A model generated the notes under the pieces. That model saw only the letters and a program-made list of their open reading frames with translations, was not told the origin of the DNA and made no database searches. A DNA stretch of 64,000 nucleotides from Gyrodactylus bullatarudis (lineage: Eukaryota > Platyhelminthes > Monogenea > Gyrodactylidea > Gyrodactylidae), in the NCBI GenBank assembly GCA_012064415.1, contig SSNU01000367.1, positions 1 to 64,000 of the forward strand. The letters are read 5' to 3'. Every line of letters starts with the position of its first letter. Position 1 is the first letter of the stretch. The position numbers were made by a program, and so were the translations under genes. Below, piece after piece: positions 52,555 through 63,639 of the stretch.

Positions 52555-52715
52555 GTATGATCTTCTTGTCTAAGATACCTTGTAACCGCAGTATCCTTCT
52601 TCAGATGATCCTCCGCTCGTGTAGATAATTTCCTAATCATTCTACCTATATATATGAGGCTCCATAATCAAATTGGAATTTGTAAACTAATAGAGTTTAA
52701 AAAGGGTGGATTTAA
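52555..52715 (-). pseudogene. GIY-YIG-like endonuclease remnant of the Penelope element
   Basis: One frame reads VYKFQFDYGASYI and, after a one-base shift, YIGRMIRKLSTRAEDHLKK. This matches the YIG..R.L..R..EH part of Penelope endonucleases. The zinc-ligand cysteines expected before YIG are replaced, and the frame is broken. Confidence 0.6.
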
Positions 52716-53638
52716 AAAGGGTGAGGATTTACTATAGTCTCGTCTGATAGATGATGCAATATGTTGAGTATTTTCAATGAAAAATTGAAAAATGGGGTCT
52801 CATTTGTATTCTAAGCATAGACATTTCGTTGTGAGAAAAACAGGGGTCTCTAAATAAACAATTGAATGAGAATTACATAGTCATTTGGGTGTGTAGATTT
52901 GACATTGTAGATTAGTGTCACTACCCCTTTTTTGTAAGGATGTATTGTGTGGTGATAATTAATCCCAATGTGAATCATCATGGCATGGTTTTTGATTTGA
53001 AAAGGGATTTTAAAAAAGATTTTTAATTTGTGAAACTCAAGTTCATTTAGTTTTCATTGAGATTAAATTATGATATAATCATGGAAATTTGCAATAATTT
53101 ATAGTTTATGAAGCTCTATCTTATGAGACTAAAATTATGACTACGATAATCACAAAGCTAACTTCTATTAGAAATGACATGTTGAAACTTTTAGTATCTC
53201 AAAACAAAAATATTCAAGTTTTAGAGACGTTTATATAAAAATAAATTTCGTATTTATTAAATTAACCATGTAATTGCCGATGGAGTTTTTTTTAAGTACA
53301 AAATTCAGAATTTAGGTATGCTTTAATTTCATTGGTTGTTGGTTTAACGTCCTCTCATTGGTTTAAAAAACTCCCCAGTTTGATATAAAACCCAAGTACG
53401 ATTGATAATTTGGGCAGAATGGGAAAGAAAACGGGTCCTTCAACTGTACTTAATAAATTGTGTTACATTACAACCCCAAACAAAGAAAAAAGGGGGCCTG
53501 TGTTTTTTGGGGGTAGACATGAAAAATTCCAACTTGCAAATTTTTGAGCAGAAAAATTTTTAGGAGCTATTCTACACCATTACCAATCAAACTAAACAAT
53601 CTCTGAGTTTTAAATACAATTTTCAATTGTATGTTATT

Positions 53639-54692
53639 TTAATGTTGATTGATGAGATCATTTAACCTTCTTCTAATGTCATTACTGAACCAATCACCTT
53701 TGAAGTTGAGCTTAATAAAAAAAGTTGTTTTTTCCAATTCATCTGTTTCGACAAACTCATTTCTATCCATTGGTACATTCATGAATTTGTCAAGAAATTT
53801 ACCGGGATAAACATTTTCTTTCAGACTTAACTTCACGTTCTCTATTTCGTTAGACCATTCCTCAGGGCGTGCTATCTTTCTTATCCTCTTACTTAGACCA
53901 ATTACTAAGCCAACTTTATGAGAGTTAGGACTGAAACTGGCATAATGTAGATACTTCCCGGTGTCAGTCTTCTTCTTATAAATATTTCTCAGAATTGATC
54001 CATCTTCTCTTCCAGTCAATTTGACATCTAAGAAACTCAAGATACCATTAGATTCTTCTTCCATAGTGAATTTAATATTCGGATGAAACGAATTCATTGG
54101 AGAAAAAATCATCTACTGATACGTTAGGTTTCATTAAAATAAAAGTGTCATCAACATATCTGATGTAAACATCAGTGTAAGAATTGATTGTTTCAGACAT
54201 TTTATTTAATTTTAACCAACCTAGGAAGATGTCTGCTAAAAGAGGACTAAGAGGTGAACCCATAGCTATTCCATCTTTCTGGATGAATACTTTGTTTTGA
54301 AATGATAACGGAACGTTTGTACAACAGATCCTAATGAGATCAGTGATCTCATTACTTTGCATTTCAAAACCTTCGTGTTCATCAATGAAAGATTTAATAA
54401 CAGATAATGTCTCCTCAATAGGTATACTAGGAAATAAAGAGCTTACATCTAATGAAATCATTTCATTTAAACCAATATTTAAATCCTTAATTCTATCTAC
54501 AAAAGCGAATGTATCTTTGACAACATATTGAGCACAATATGCATGTATTGGTTTTAATACATCAATTAACCATTTCGCTAAATTATGTTGTGGACATGAC
54601 GACATATCCAAGATAGGCCTTACTGGAAAGACCTCCGGAATTACATTATCAACTATTTTATGTGTCTTTGGATGTAAATAAAACCTAGACAT
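53639..54692 (-). pseudogene. Penelope-like reverse transcriptase, frameshifted
   Basis: The first frame (54692-54072) has FYLHPKTHK, RPILDMSSCP, SLDVSSLFPSIPIEE, DGIAMGSPLSPLLAD and IRYVDDTFILM, i.e. RT motifs up to the catalytic YVDD. A frameshift near 54,090-54,112 leads to FHPNIKFTMEEES, LSFLDVKL and YASFSPNSHK, the thumb and downstream block characteristic of Penelope elements. Catalytic residues are intact but the frame is broken, so the copy is probably inactive. Confidence 0.9.
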
Positions 54693-54964
54693 CCTAGTAT
54701 GCTTTTTAGCTATAAAACCTCTAGTTTGATCAGAAAAAAAATTCTTATTAACCTTACAAACCTAATCTATGTGTTCAAAAGAATTATTCCTATAATCTTC
54801 AATTACCTTGGTCAATGTGAGCTTTTTCACTTTTCTCTCCACTGTTGCTATTTATTGGAGAGTTTTGGTGTTTTTTCAGCTTGCATTTTATTTTCTTTGT
54901 CTTTACTATTTGTTTGATGATTTGTAAAATATTATCTTGAATGAACTTTTAATTAATATCATTT

Positions 54965-55009
54965 TTGAAGAATTACCACTGATGATGCTTCAAGAAATGT
55001 ACATTTGGT
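54965..55009 (+). ncRNA. Hammerhead-like motif in Penelope terminal repeat (right)
   Basis: CTGATGA at 54979-54985 and GAAA at 54994-54997. Stem I pairs ACCA (54975-54978) with TGGT (55006-55009). Stem III is the palindrome ATGTACAT (54997-55004), too short for a normal loop, as in dimer-active Penelope hammerheads. The site after ATT is the expected cleavage position. TTGAAG (54965-54970) is complementary to CTTCAA (54988-54993). Hammerheads in Penelope terminal repeats are established; activity of this copy is not shown. Confidence 0.65.
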
Positions 55010-55024
55010 TTTAATACATCTTCC

Positions 55025-56277
55025 TTCAATGTTCTAAATTATGAATATAAGTGGATTTTCGGACGTGTTTGAAAAACTACGTGAATTACTCATTCTACTT
55101 TTATTAAAACTCTTTTAGTTTCGGACTCGCTAAATAGCCCATTATGAGTCTATATCTGGTGACAATAAGACATTGAATAATCAGTCAGACATTCGTTCCT
55201 TACCATTTTTTAAACATGGTTACTACCAAATCTAAAGTAAATTGTGTTTTAAAAAAGCTGTAAAAATTTTCTACTAAAGAAACGCTTTATATATTCTTTT
55301 GAAAATCTTGATAAAAAATAATCACTGTAAAAGTTATATTTTTCATTTTAACAATTGAAAATCTCTTGTATTGTTTGATTTAATTTGTTAAATAGATATC
55401 TCATAAATGATTCATTCGAATTTAATATTTAGAATGGTGAATTTGGAAAACGATAAGAACCGAGAACTTCCGATAAAGTTAAAGTTTATTTGAAGATGAG
55501 CAATTTTTTCTTTCCGCCTCCCCAAGTAAGGGCTAGAATACAATCCCAAAATCCATGAAATATGTTGCATTGTAATAGTGATCCTGAAAAACCTCTTGAT
55601 CACCCCCAACTTTCAAATCAATAAAAAATTTTCTGTTCAAAGTTCGAAAAAATGGAATTTTGGTGCTAAATTGGAATTTCGAAATATGGACATATTTTTC
55701 ATTAAAAATAATTTACAGAATTTTTTTCTTCAACTGATAAAAGTGGGGATAAAAGAAAATTTTTAAAAACGGATTCGGAATAGGCGTAAATATACTACCA
55801 CTCAAAATATTTTTTCTCGATTTCCTCCAGTGTTATTTTTCTTATGTTAATGAAAGATTTTTTTTCAGAGTAGAAAAAATTGCGTTATATAACTGTATTT
55901 AATTTTGAACATTTCCCGCACACAAATTCAATTGGTAAAAAAACTAATAAACTTATTTTTTTTATTTGTCTCTTCTCCAAGTAGCTATTCTAATCAAGTG
56001 CCTTCTTCACTTGTCTATTTTGTGATATTACTGAAATCGTCTATCATTTTCGCTAAAATAATTATTAACTTTGTCTTCACTTCACTTTTCACGCTGACTC
56101 TGATGGTATTACTATTTGGTTTTTTGATAAAAATTTTTCACAGCCGCAATCGGCCGTAAGATTTCTTATCATAAAAGGGCGGTAACTTTTCTCAATTATA
56201 CACTAAGAGAACAAATTCTATCATAAAATTTAGCTAAATAAGTATCGTAGTGTATTTTAAACAAAATTTTATTATTA
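55025..56277. repeat. Gene-free stretch with a dispersed-repeat copy (55,585-55,760)
   Basis: The 55,585-55,760 segment matches the spacer and right-arm start of the 43-kb palindromic element (TCAAAGTTCGAAAAAATGG and CTTCAACTGATAAAAGTGGG). No gene is seen in the rest. Confidence 0.5.
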
Positions 56278-56428
56278 TTTTTTTTTGAAATTGAAACATT
56301 TATATTTATTTATAGAATTGATTTGTACAAATAACGGAACAGGGAAAGAGTGTTCAATGTGCCCGGTGTGGGAGGGTTTGAACCTAGGACCGAGAGTAAG
56401 AGAGATACCACTACGCCACACCGGCGCT
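56278..56428 (-). mobile_element. tRNA-like SINE
   Basis: On the minus strand, from 56426, the sequence has a box A (TGGCGTAGTGG) and box B (GGTTCAAACCC) at tRNA spacing, and outer arms GCCGGTG/CACCGGG resembling an acceptor stem. The T-stem and anticodon arm do not pair properly, so it is not a functional tRNA. An A-rich tail follows near 56,280. This is the layout of a tRNA-derived SINE. Confidence 0.6.
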
Positions 56429-56429
56429 A

Positions 56430-58200
56430 AATTCAAGTTCAGAAAACGAAAGTTGCGAATGAAAATTTTTCAAATTTTTGGGTAAAAAGAGTAAATTAGA
56501 TTTATTTTCGCTACTGAATTATTTCTGTATTATTTCTTTTTTCAAAATACAGAACGTCCCTCCACTTATGGCACACCCATTTTTAATTCATTATTATAAC
56601 CATCATACCTACAAGTAGCATCGTGATAAAAATATTGATGATACACCGAATAGATCTTAGACTTTTTGTAATTAACCCATTAATTAAATATATGTTGGTA
56701 AATGTGATACGCCTTAATGTTTCTCATTTTTTCATGAGATTTTAAGTGTCTAACTGCGTTTTCTGGAACATTTCAAAAACTGAAAATTCAAAGAGCATTG
56801 AATTCTCAGCAAATAGGATATGGTTTGACACTATTTTCAAATTTAGATTTGTCTAAACAAGAATTAAAGACCACATTTGATTGATGGAAACTTCAAATAA
56901 ATACGAATCTGTTTCATAGTCTTTTATTGAGTGAATTCAAGCTGACAAAATATTTAATTCATTCTATCGATCAAAATATTGCAGAAATTTCAGTTGATAA
57001 AGGAGTAAAATAAAGAAAACAAATCAATATCACAAGTATTTCTCCATGAGCACGAAGACACGGGGACACAGATTAAAATAACATGATCTTGTAGAGATCA
57101 AATCCATTGATGTTGGCTGTTCGATGAATTTTGTGAATACTTCTTCACTCCTTGAAGTCTTTTTTTAGATATCTGGATCATTATTCTTCAAGATATTCTT
57201 ACAAGGAGTAATTTTAGTCATTGGCTGTTCTATCAATCATTTAAATTTTGTAAAATGTTTTTTTTAATTTGCGACAGAGAAGATGATATAAAGACGAGAT
57301 GGCTAATCTGTAGAAAATTTGCCCCCTTTTGTTTTGCAGTAATTTTTCTTGATGCCAAAGTGACTAAGGGCTCTTTAACATCGATGAAATGAAAACGAAT
57401 CCCTTGCGTTGAGTTTTGATATCATCGATAATAAAAAGACCAACACGATTCAAAGTAAACTTAGAAGAGGGTAACTGTTCTCTAATTCAACCAATTTTTG
57501 TTTCGAATCACACAAATTAGAAAATTTGTAACCTCAATTACGTTGATTCCGAGTCTGAATTATTTTTTAAAAGCCAACTTATCATTTCAAAGATAATAGA
57601 GGTTAAAATTTTTTGGCTCTAAAACCAGCTATCTTTTGGAAATATGTGAGATATCGAGCAGGCAATTGCATATTTGAGATTTACAGCTTTGTTTTTCCTT
57701 CAAAGTCCTCAGCAAATAGGTTTCATTGAAACGTTATCAATTTGTTTTAAGATTGTCTTTTCTCCATCAAGTTAGATTCACAAGGATATAGTAATAACCA
57801 GTGACCACACTTAGCTAGTAGGTTTAATGTCTAAAAACAATGTAATTTCTACTTTGTAGGTTTAATGTCTTAAAACAATGTTATTAATTTGTTTTCAAAT
57901 ATATGACTACATTCTTAAAAATTCACCCTTCTTCAAGTAACTCTGGTTGGCATCAGTGAGAAGCTATCTTTATGAATTATACATACATCTGGGTTAAGGT
58001 GGCTGTGATTGTGTCAAAATCTATCGAATTAATAATAATAATATTACTTTCAAGTAGTCAGGATTTTGATAGAAATAGTTGATCCGTAAGACTTATTTCA
58101 TGTATAATATATTGAAAATTACTAGGAAAATATATTAGTTTCAATCAACCGATATTGACCAATGGAAGGGCACAAATTTATGCATTGTAATAGTATTTAT
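56430..58200. other. Gene-free AT-rich stretch
   Basis: No coding region recognised. A short tandem direct repeat of a GGTTTAATGTCT phrase lies near 57,820-57,900. Confidence 0.45.
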
Positions 58201-58207
58201 ATCGTAA

Positions 58208-58257
58208 CCGGGGTAGAGTCTGATGAGACCCGGCGAAATATAACGTTTATCACTATA
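58208..58257 (+). ncRNA. Isolated hammerhead-like motif
   Basis: CTGATGA at 58220-58226 and GAAA at 58235-58238. Stem III: ATATA (58238-58242) with TTTAT (58246-58250), one mismatch. The base after it, C58251, gives an ATC cleavage triplet. Stem I: TAGAGT (58214-58219) with ACTATA (58252-58257), five of six pairs. CCGGG (58208-58212) is complementary to CCCGG (58229-58233). No element could be delimited around it. Confidence 0.5.
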
Positions 58258-58423
58258 ATTTACGTCTGTCTTCTCCTTCCTTCCTCATGAGTTCAGAAAC
58301 CGATAACAGTAATATTCTTGATGAAGTTCGACAATATTATCGTAAAAATATTAGCTTCTATCATGAGAAAAATGCAAATTCTTTTGCAACAATCTGATAA
58401 ATAGATTGTTAACGAAATTTACT

Positions 58424-58994
58424 AAAATTTCTAGAATCGCCCATCGTCATGATACATAAATCTAATCTTTATTTTAATCTATTTTTATTTTAATCCCACC
58501 AAATTTCGCTTCAAAATACTTTTATATGCTTCTGGAATAAGAAAATATTTGTGAAACTTTTCAAACTAAAATCTTTTTAGGTCGTAATATTTATAAAAAA
58601 TAAGAGAAATTTCATTTTTACCTGTTGAAAAAACAATTTTAATGGAATTTAAGTTATTTTTGAAATTTTTTAGGAAGAAATATTGTGAATTCAAGTTAAA
58701 ATTATAATGATAAAACATTAAAAAACTTCCAGACTTTTATTGTCAGTTGGAAGGTCAAAGAACAACGAGCGTATATTAGGTTGAGCGAAAAATAATGGGA
58801 TTTTGACTTTAATCAAAAATTTCTCTATCAAATCAAATATTATAATATTTAATAATATTTGAGTGATAATTCACAATATTGTTTATCTTATTCAAGAAGC
58901 ATGGAAAGGTTTTTTGAAGCGAAATTTGGTGGGATTATATTAAAATACTTAAAGATTAGATTTATCATGTCGATGGGCGATTTTAGAAATTTTG
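58424..58994. repeat. Palindromic MITE-like element
   Basis: Arms of about 125 bp (58424-58550 and 58870-58994) are inverted copies containing AATCGCCCATCG and ATCCCACCAAATTTCGCTTC. The ~320-bp centre is non-coding. A third, single-arm copy is at 62,963-63,060. Confidence 0.7.
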
Positions 58995-59688
58995 GAATAT
59001 TTCGTCCAAGTCTAATGTGTATTATAATTAGGGTGGAAAATAAATGGAATAAAATGTATTGAAAAATATCGCAAAAATGGCAAATAAAACGCAATTTTAT
59101 TTTTGAAAATGGAAAAATGGGGGGAAATTTTAGTCCAGTGCGTTAGCATACGAAATGTTTAATTCTTATCATGAAAATGCTTTAGTTTTGAAAAATATCT
59201 TTCAACATAAGTTGAAATCGGCTTCCAACTCAACAAAAGATTGTACTCCATAGTACTAAAGCTAGTTGACATGAAGATGAGAATTTCCTATTTTTACAAA
59301 AAACTCAATATTTTTATCCAGAAAGTCAGGAAAAAATCAATTTTTTGGATTCCACTATGAAATGAGCTGATTAGTTTTGAAAACAAAAAAATTTCTGAAA
59401 AAAATTTAATCTGACCAAAATTGAGCAGTTTTTTGAATTTCGAAAATGTTTCAAATTTCCACTTTTTCAACTTTCAAATCCAAAATTTTTATCGATTTCA
59501 AAGATTTGAAGCAGTTAAATATTGATATTCAGGATCAAAATTAGACAATGACAATGTAGATTTAGATGATAGCCTCTTAAACATTTAATTTGTTTAATAA
59601 AATTATTATTATTAAAAGTCAATTTTAGTTATAAATCAAACTCAATCAATTAATGGGTTATAATTGAATAAAAAATTTCCAGCCAAAA

Positions 59689-60304
59689 TTACAGGTAAAA
59701 GCTCTGTAAAGTGACAAGAGTTGTGTGAATGTGCAAGTATACTTTAGTTATATACCATTTCTACCCCAAATCTCATGAATAATAGACCAATAGAAATTGA
59801 GTATTTGTCGGCCAAATCAGAATCGAGCAACATTTCTCCTACAATTTTCACAAGGTCCCAAATATATTTTGCTACCAGAATCTCAAATTTTTCAATAGGT
59901 TGATGAAATTTTGTAGATGTTCTTAATCTTTTATTCTTATTAATTTCCACTTTGAATTTTTTTCTGTCTTATCAGGAAGAGGTCGTAGCAAATAGAGCTA
60001 AAGCAGCAGTCAGTCAGACTAAAATTTTGTACCATTATATTCAGCATGAAATTTAGAGTAAACTTGGAAATTTTCAAGCTTCTATTCTAAAATATATGGC
60101 TAAAATTAGATTTTGAAATCAGTCTCAGATTTTGAATGATTTTAGATGAAAAATCAAAAAAGTCATTTTTCGTTTTCCCAATCCCATACCCCTCCCCAGG
60201 ATTGGTCTAATATTCATGAGATTTGGGTTAGAAATGGTATATAACTAAAGTATACTTGCACATTCACACAACTCTCGTCACTTTACAGAGCTTTTACCTG
60301 TATA
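59689..60304. repeat. Palindromic MITE-like element with ~103-bp arms
   Basis: 59689-59792 and 60202-60304 are near-identical inverted repeats (GGTAAAAGCTCTGTAAAGTG outermost). The inside is non-coding and contains a CCCCTCCCC run near 60,190. Confidence 0.75.
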
Positions 60305-61765
60305 ATTTAATTAATCAAAACAAAGGCGTTTATCCTGAACCTCATCCGAAGTATGAACTTGTACGAAAATAAAGAGAATTTGGTGTATTAAAGGTGTATT
60401 CTAATAAACTACTGATCCCCCCTTGAGTTATTTCAGGGTTTTACACGTAAAAATTATTCGCTCAAATCTCATTGGTTATCGCATTCACCCCCCTAAAACA
60501 GAAAATTTGCGCTATCGAAGTGTTACCTATAATTGATATCTAGGATCAATATTGGTAAAAAAAAATTGTTGGAAATAAAACCCTTTGAATTTTTTTATTA
60601 TCGCGAAGGAAAATTATAATAAATTTAGAAGTTTAACTTTCTCGTGAAAATGATAAGAGGGTAATTTCATTCATCTATTTTTGATCCGAAATATTAGTAC
60701 ATTTATTTTCGAAATCGGAAAAAAATTTCCAATACTCAAAATCAGCCTAGCTTCTGAACTAGAAAAAATAATAGATCGAAATATTTACCTGATTACTCAT
60801 GAGTACGACCATTAATATTCAAAATATTTTTAGAACCTCATGTATTCTGAAGCGCCAAATAGGGCTTGAACCCCACAATAAAATAGTAAAAATTTGTATT
60901 TTGGCAAATATCACTATGCTCTTGCCTCTAAACTTAGCTCCATTAATAAGCGAAATATATTTTTTTCGTTCTACATATATTCGTTGAGAAAATATGGCTG
61001 ATATGAATTTGTAAGGCCCTACGAATTACGATTTAAGTAAAAACCAGTATTTTTCTTTGGATAATTCAAATAAGAAGCCACTTGAAGTCAAGGAAATCGA
61101 ATAGGCTAGGGTTGAAATGTCAAGAAACTCTTAAGAAACCATTGCCTAACAATGTACATCTAATGATCAACTGTTGACTTTCAAGGGAAGAGAATTATCG
61201 ATGTACATTTAGATCATTAATTTAGCGAAAAATAAATACATCTAAAAGCTATGTTTATTCTATTATTTTTAATGGATAGTATATAAATAAAATATCAAAA
61301 GTATAGATTCCATATTATTATTATTGAATACTCTCCAATAATTAGAGTGTATTTACTATTTATTATTATTATTACACGAATAGTAATGTAATAATTGCTC
61401 TCTTTCTACGAAAACGGTGAAAAAACTAACAAATGAAACTACATAACGAGACGACAGAATCATAACATGACGACATTTATGAGATTACTTTAAATTCCCT
61501 CTTTTTCTCATTACCAATAAGTGAGCGAATTATAAATTATTCCTTATGTTATATTATATAGTCGTAATACACTACTAATCTTGATAGGATTATCCCAAAG
61601 CATGAAAATAATGCCACTAATTAGTAACAATTAATTTGGCCGATCTTTCAAAAAAGATAATCCGAATTTCATCTCAAATTTTCATAAACAAATGATTATT
61701 CTTAGTGCTTATTAGAGAGATAATGTAAATCCATTTAGACTCTCACTAAGGTGTTGGGTAACCTC
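60305..61765. other. Gene-free AT-rich stretch
   Basis: No gene or clear repeat recognised. Confidence 0.45.
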
Positions 61766-61960
61766 AATAAACCTGCTTCAGGAATACTCGAGGTCTTAGC
61801 TTGTTGTGTAGATAATCTTTAATGAGCCAAGCATTTAACAAACAAGATCCTTATTTCGGGCATACTCATGTGGCAGGTACTGATGAGTATGCCCGATTTA
61901 TTGAAGTTTATCTGCACAACAAGCTAAGAACTCTATTATCCCTGAAGCAAGTTTTCAACA
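61766..61960. repeat. Palindrome with head-to-head CTGATGAGTATGCC motifs
   Basis: Outer arms (61766-61838 and 61898-61960) are imperfect inverted repeats; the centre contains CGGGCATACTCAT and ATGAGTATGCCCG as a perfect 13-bp hairpin stem. The stem sequence matches the hammerhead-bearing ends of the 3.1-kb element at 4.9-8.0 kb. Confidence 0.6.
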
Positions 61961-62347
61961 AACTTCTTCTCAAGACTCAATAAATCCATAAGTCATTCGG
62001 TGCTCTCGCAAAAGACTTAGAGAATAAAAAATGAAGAATGTAAATTGAGATGCTGGTCGGAATAAAGTTTAAAATTTAACAAGCAGTTTCTTGAGAAACA
62101 ATCTGTGTAATTTGGGTAGATGATCAAGATTAGAGATGTTAGCATTACAAGAATTTAAACTAGTTAATGAAGAGAATCAGGTTATTGAATTTAGATTATT
62201 TAAAAGAATAAATTGTTGAGCACAGGATGTGAAAGGATAATTGATTTAATTCTCTTTTTTTTTAAAGAATCATTATTTTATTGTAATTTCTGTATGGTTT
62301 AAATTAAAACACTGAATCTCGTCATGTAAATTTACTATTCTGGTTTT

Positions 62348-62612
62348 TTATCCAATTCTAGAATAAAGCAGAATAAAGGAAAATGATATTTATGGAAAAA
62401 ATTAAAAGTTCTAAAGAAATTACTTACGCGAGTCTTCCATTTAGCCTTTCACCATAGTCAATTTCCTTGACAAGATTTAAAATATCTTCAATGGTCATTA
62501 CAGGGGCACCTTCTTTAGGCTCTGGCTTGTAATGCGACAGACGTGGCATTTGGCCAACCGTCAAAATTACCAAGCAGAATAAGGTTAAGAGAAAAAAGAG
62601 TATTCGCATCAA
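62348..62612 (-). CDS. NPY/NPF-like secreted neuropeptide precursor
   Basis: Exon 1 (62612-62428) starts with a hydrophobic signal peptide (MMRILFFLLTLFCLVILTVG), then a Pro-rich stretch (YKPEPKEGAP) and an amphipathic helix (EDILNLVKEI) leading to YGERLNGRL. This is the PP-fold layout of the NPY/NPF family. The best second exon (62357-62348, after a 70-nt intron) adds only A-I-G-stop, giving 64 residues with a C-terminal glycine that would be converted to an amide. The phase-2 intron falls in the residue where NPY-family genes split the penultimate arginine codon of RxRFG. Here the ending would be GRLAIG instead of GRPRFG. The role, a peptide hormone acting through a GPCR, is inferred; exon 2 is short and therefore uncertain. 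Confidence 0.5.
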
Positions 62613-62962
62613 GAGGAATGGAAGGGACTATTGAGAACAGATGCATTTAAACGAATCTACAGTAATAATTTCATCCTCAGAAATATTAACCAATAAGAGA
62701 TGAGATGAAATAATTATTAAGATACACTATGAGTTATCTATTGGTTGTAAATGTATAAGCAAACGTTTCTACCTTTTTGATCATTTGCCTTATGGCGAAT
62801 AAAACTAACTTATGATCACTTATTAATCATCATTCTGGATAAATAACGTGGGTTGATTTTGCTCAATTCAACCAGAAATTATTCAAAAATTTTGAAACAT
62901 AATTTCTTCAAAATAATAATTACTTAGTAGATTGGGACGAAATTTTGCAGAATAACTTAAAT

Positions 62963-63060
62963 CGCCCATCGATATGAGAAAAAAAGTATTTAAATATAAT
63001 CCCACCAAATTTCGCTTCAAAATACCTTTCCATGCTTCTGGAATAAGATAAACAAAATTG
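62963..63060. repeat. Single-arm copy of the 58.4-kb palindromic element
   Basis: Matches one arm of the 58424-58994 element: AATCGCCCATCG, ATCCCACCAAATTTCGCTTC and CATGCTTCTGGAATAAG in the same order. No second arm lies nearby. Confidence 0.65.
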
Positions 63061-63639
63061 GGTAAATTTTTAAATTTAAAACGCTTTTTGACCTACAGTA
63101 CGAACTGTGTACTTTATGTCAAAAATCACCCTTTTCTCTCTGCCCCTTTTTTATTAAAATAATAATATAACCTCTTTACTTATAAGTAAGCACACTTCAA
63201 TTATTGGGACTAGGTAACAAATTATACAGTTGTATTGAGAATTTTTTTCTCTTTCCAACCATCTAATATATCATATTATCTCAAACTATTAAACAAGAGA
63301 TATTGACATTTAAAATCTAATAAATTCATAACTTGGAGCGAAAAAACATTTCTCGAAAATCCTGTTTTTTCCTCTACGAAAATGGGCTTGTCTTAGTCAC
63401 AAAGTTGCACGGAGACCAGATGGGAGCATTAGTTTGCATTAATCTCTATTGTTAATTAATATCGTGAACGTCTCCACTAATATCGAGAAACTGTCCACTA
63501 ATTTCGTGAAATGGCTGTAATATAGGGCCCCATCGTCTCAAGGGAATCTTTAAGAAGCGAGAAGTTATGATTTATTTTAATAATGTCCAAAGCATTATTT
63601 ATTCTAAAGATGAATTTTAGATCATCAGCAGTATTTTAA

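Larger units (their letters stand above)
52345..55024 (-). mobile_element. Penelope-like retroelement, nearly full length, decayed
   Basis: A 2.68-kb element bounded by 146-bp inverted terminal repeats (52345-52490 and 54879-55024, near identical). On the minus strand it has reverse transcriptase (two overlapping frames) and, further on, a GIY-YIG-like endonuclease remnant, the standard Penelope gene order. Inverted long-terminal-repeat-like ends are known in this class. Both ends carry a hammerhead motif. About 0.9 kb between the RT stop and the endonuclease remnant is unreadable. Confidence 0.85.

Noticed and set aside
53400..53639. Further coding part of the Penelope element after the RT
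   Set aside because: All frames are closed and no motif is visible until the GIY-YIG remnant.
56362..56426. Functional tRNA gene
   Set aside because: Boxes A and B are good but the T-stem, anticodon stem and first acceptor pair do not form; an A-rich tail indicates a SINE.
62411..62427. 17-nt intron joining the NPY-like exon to a frame continuing from 62,410
   Set aside because: The resulting tail has no peptide features, whereas the 70-nt intron gives a family-like amidation end.
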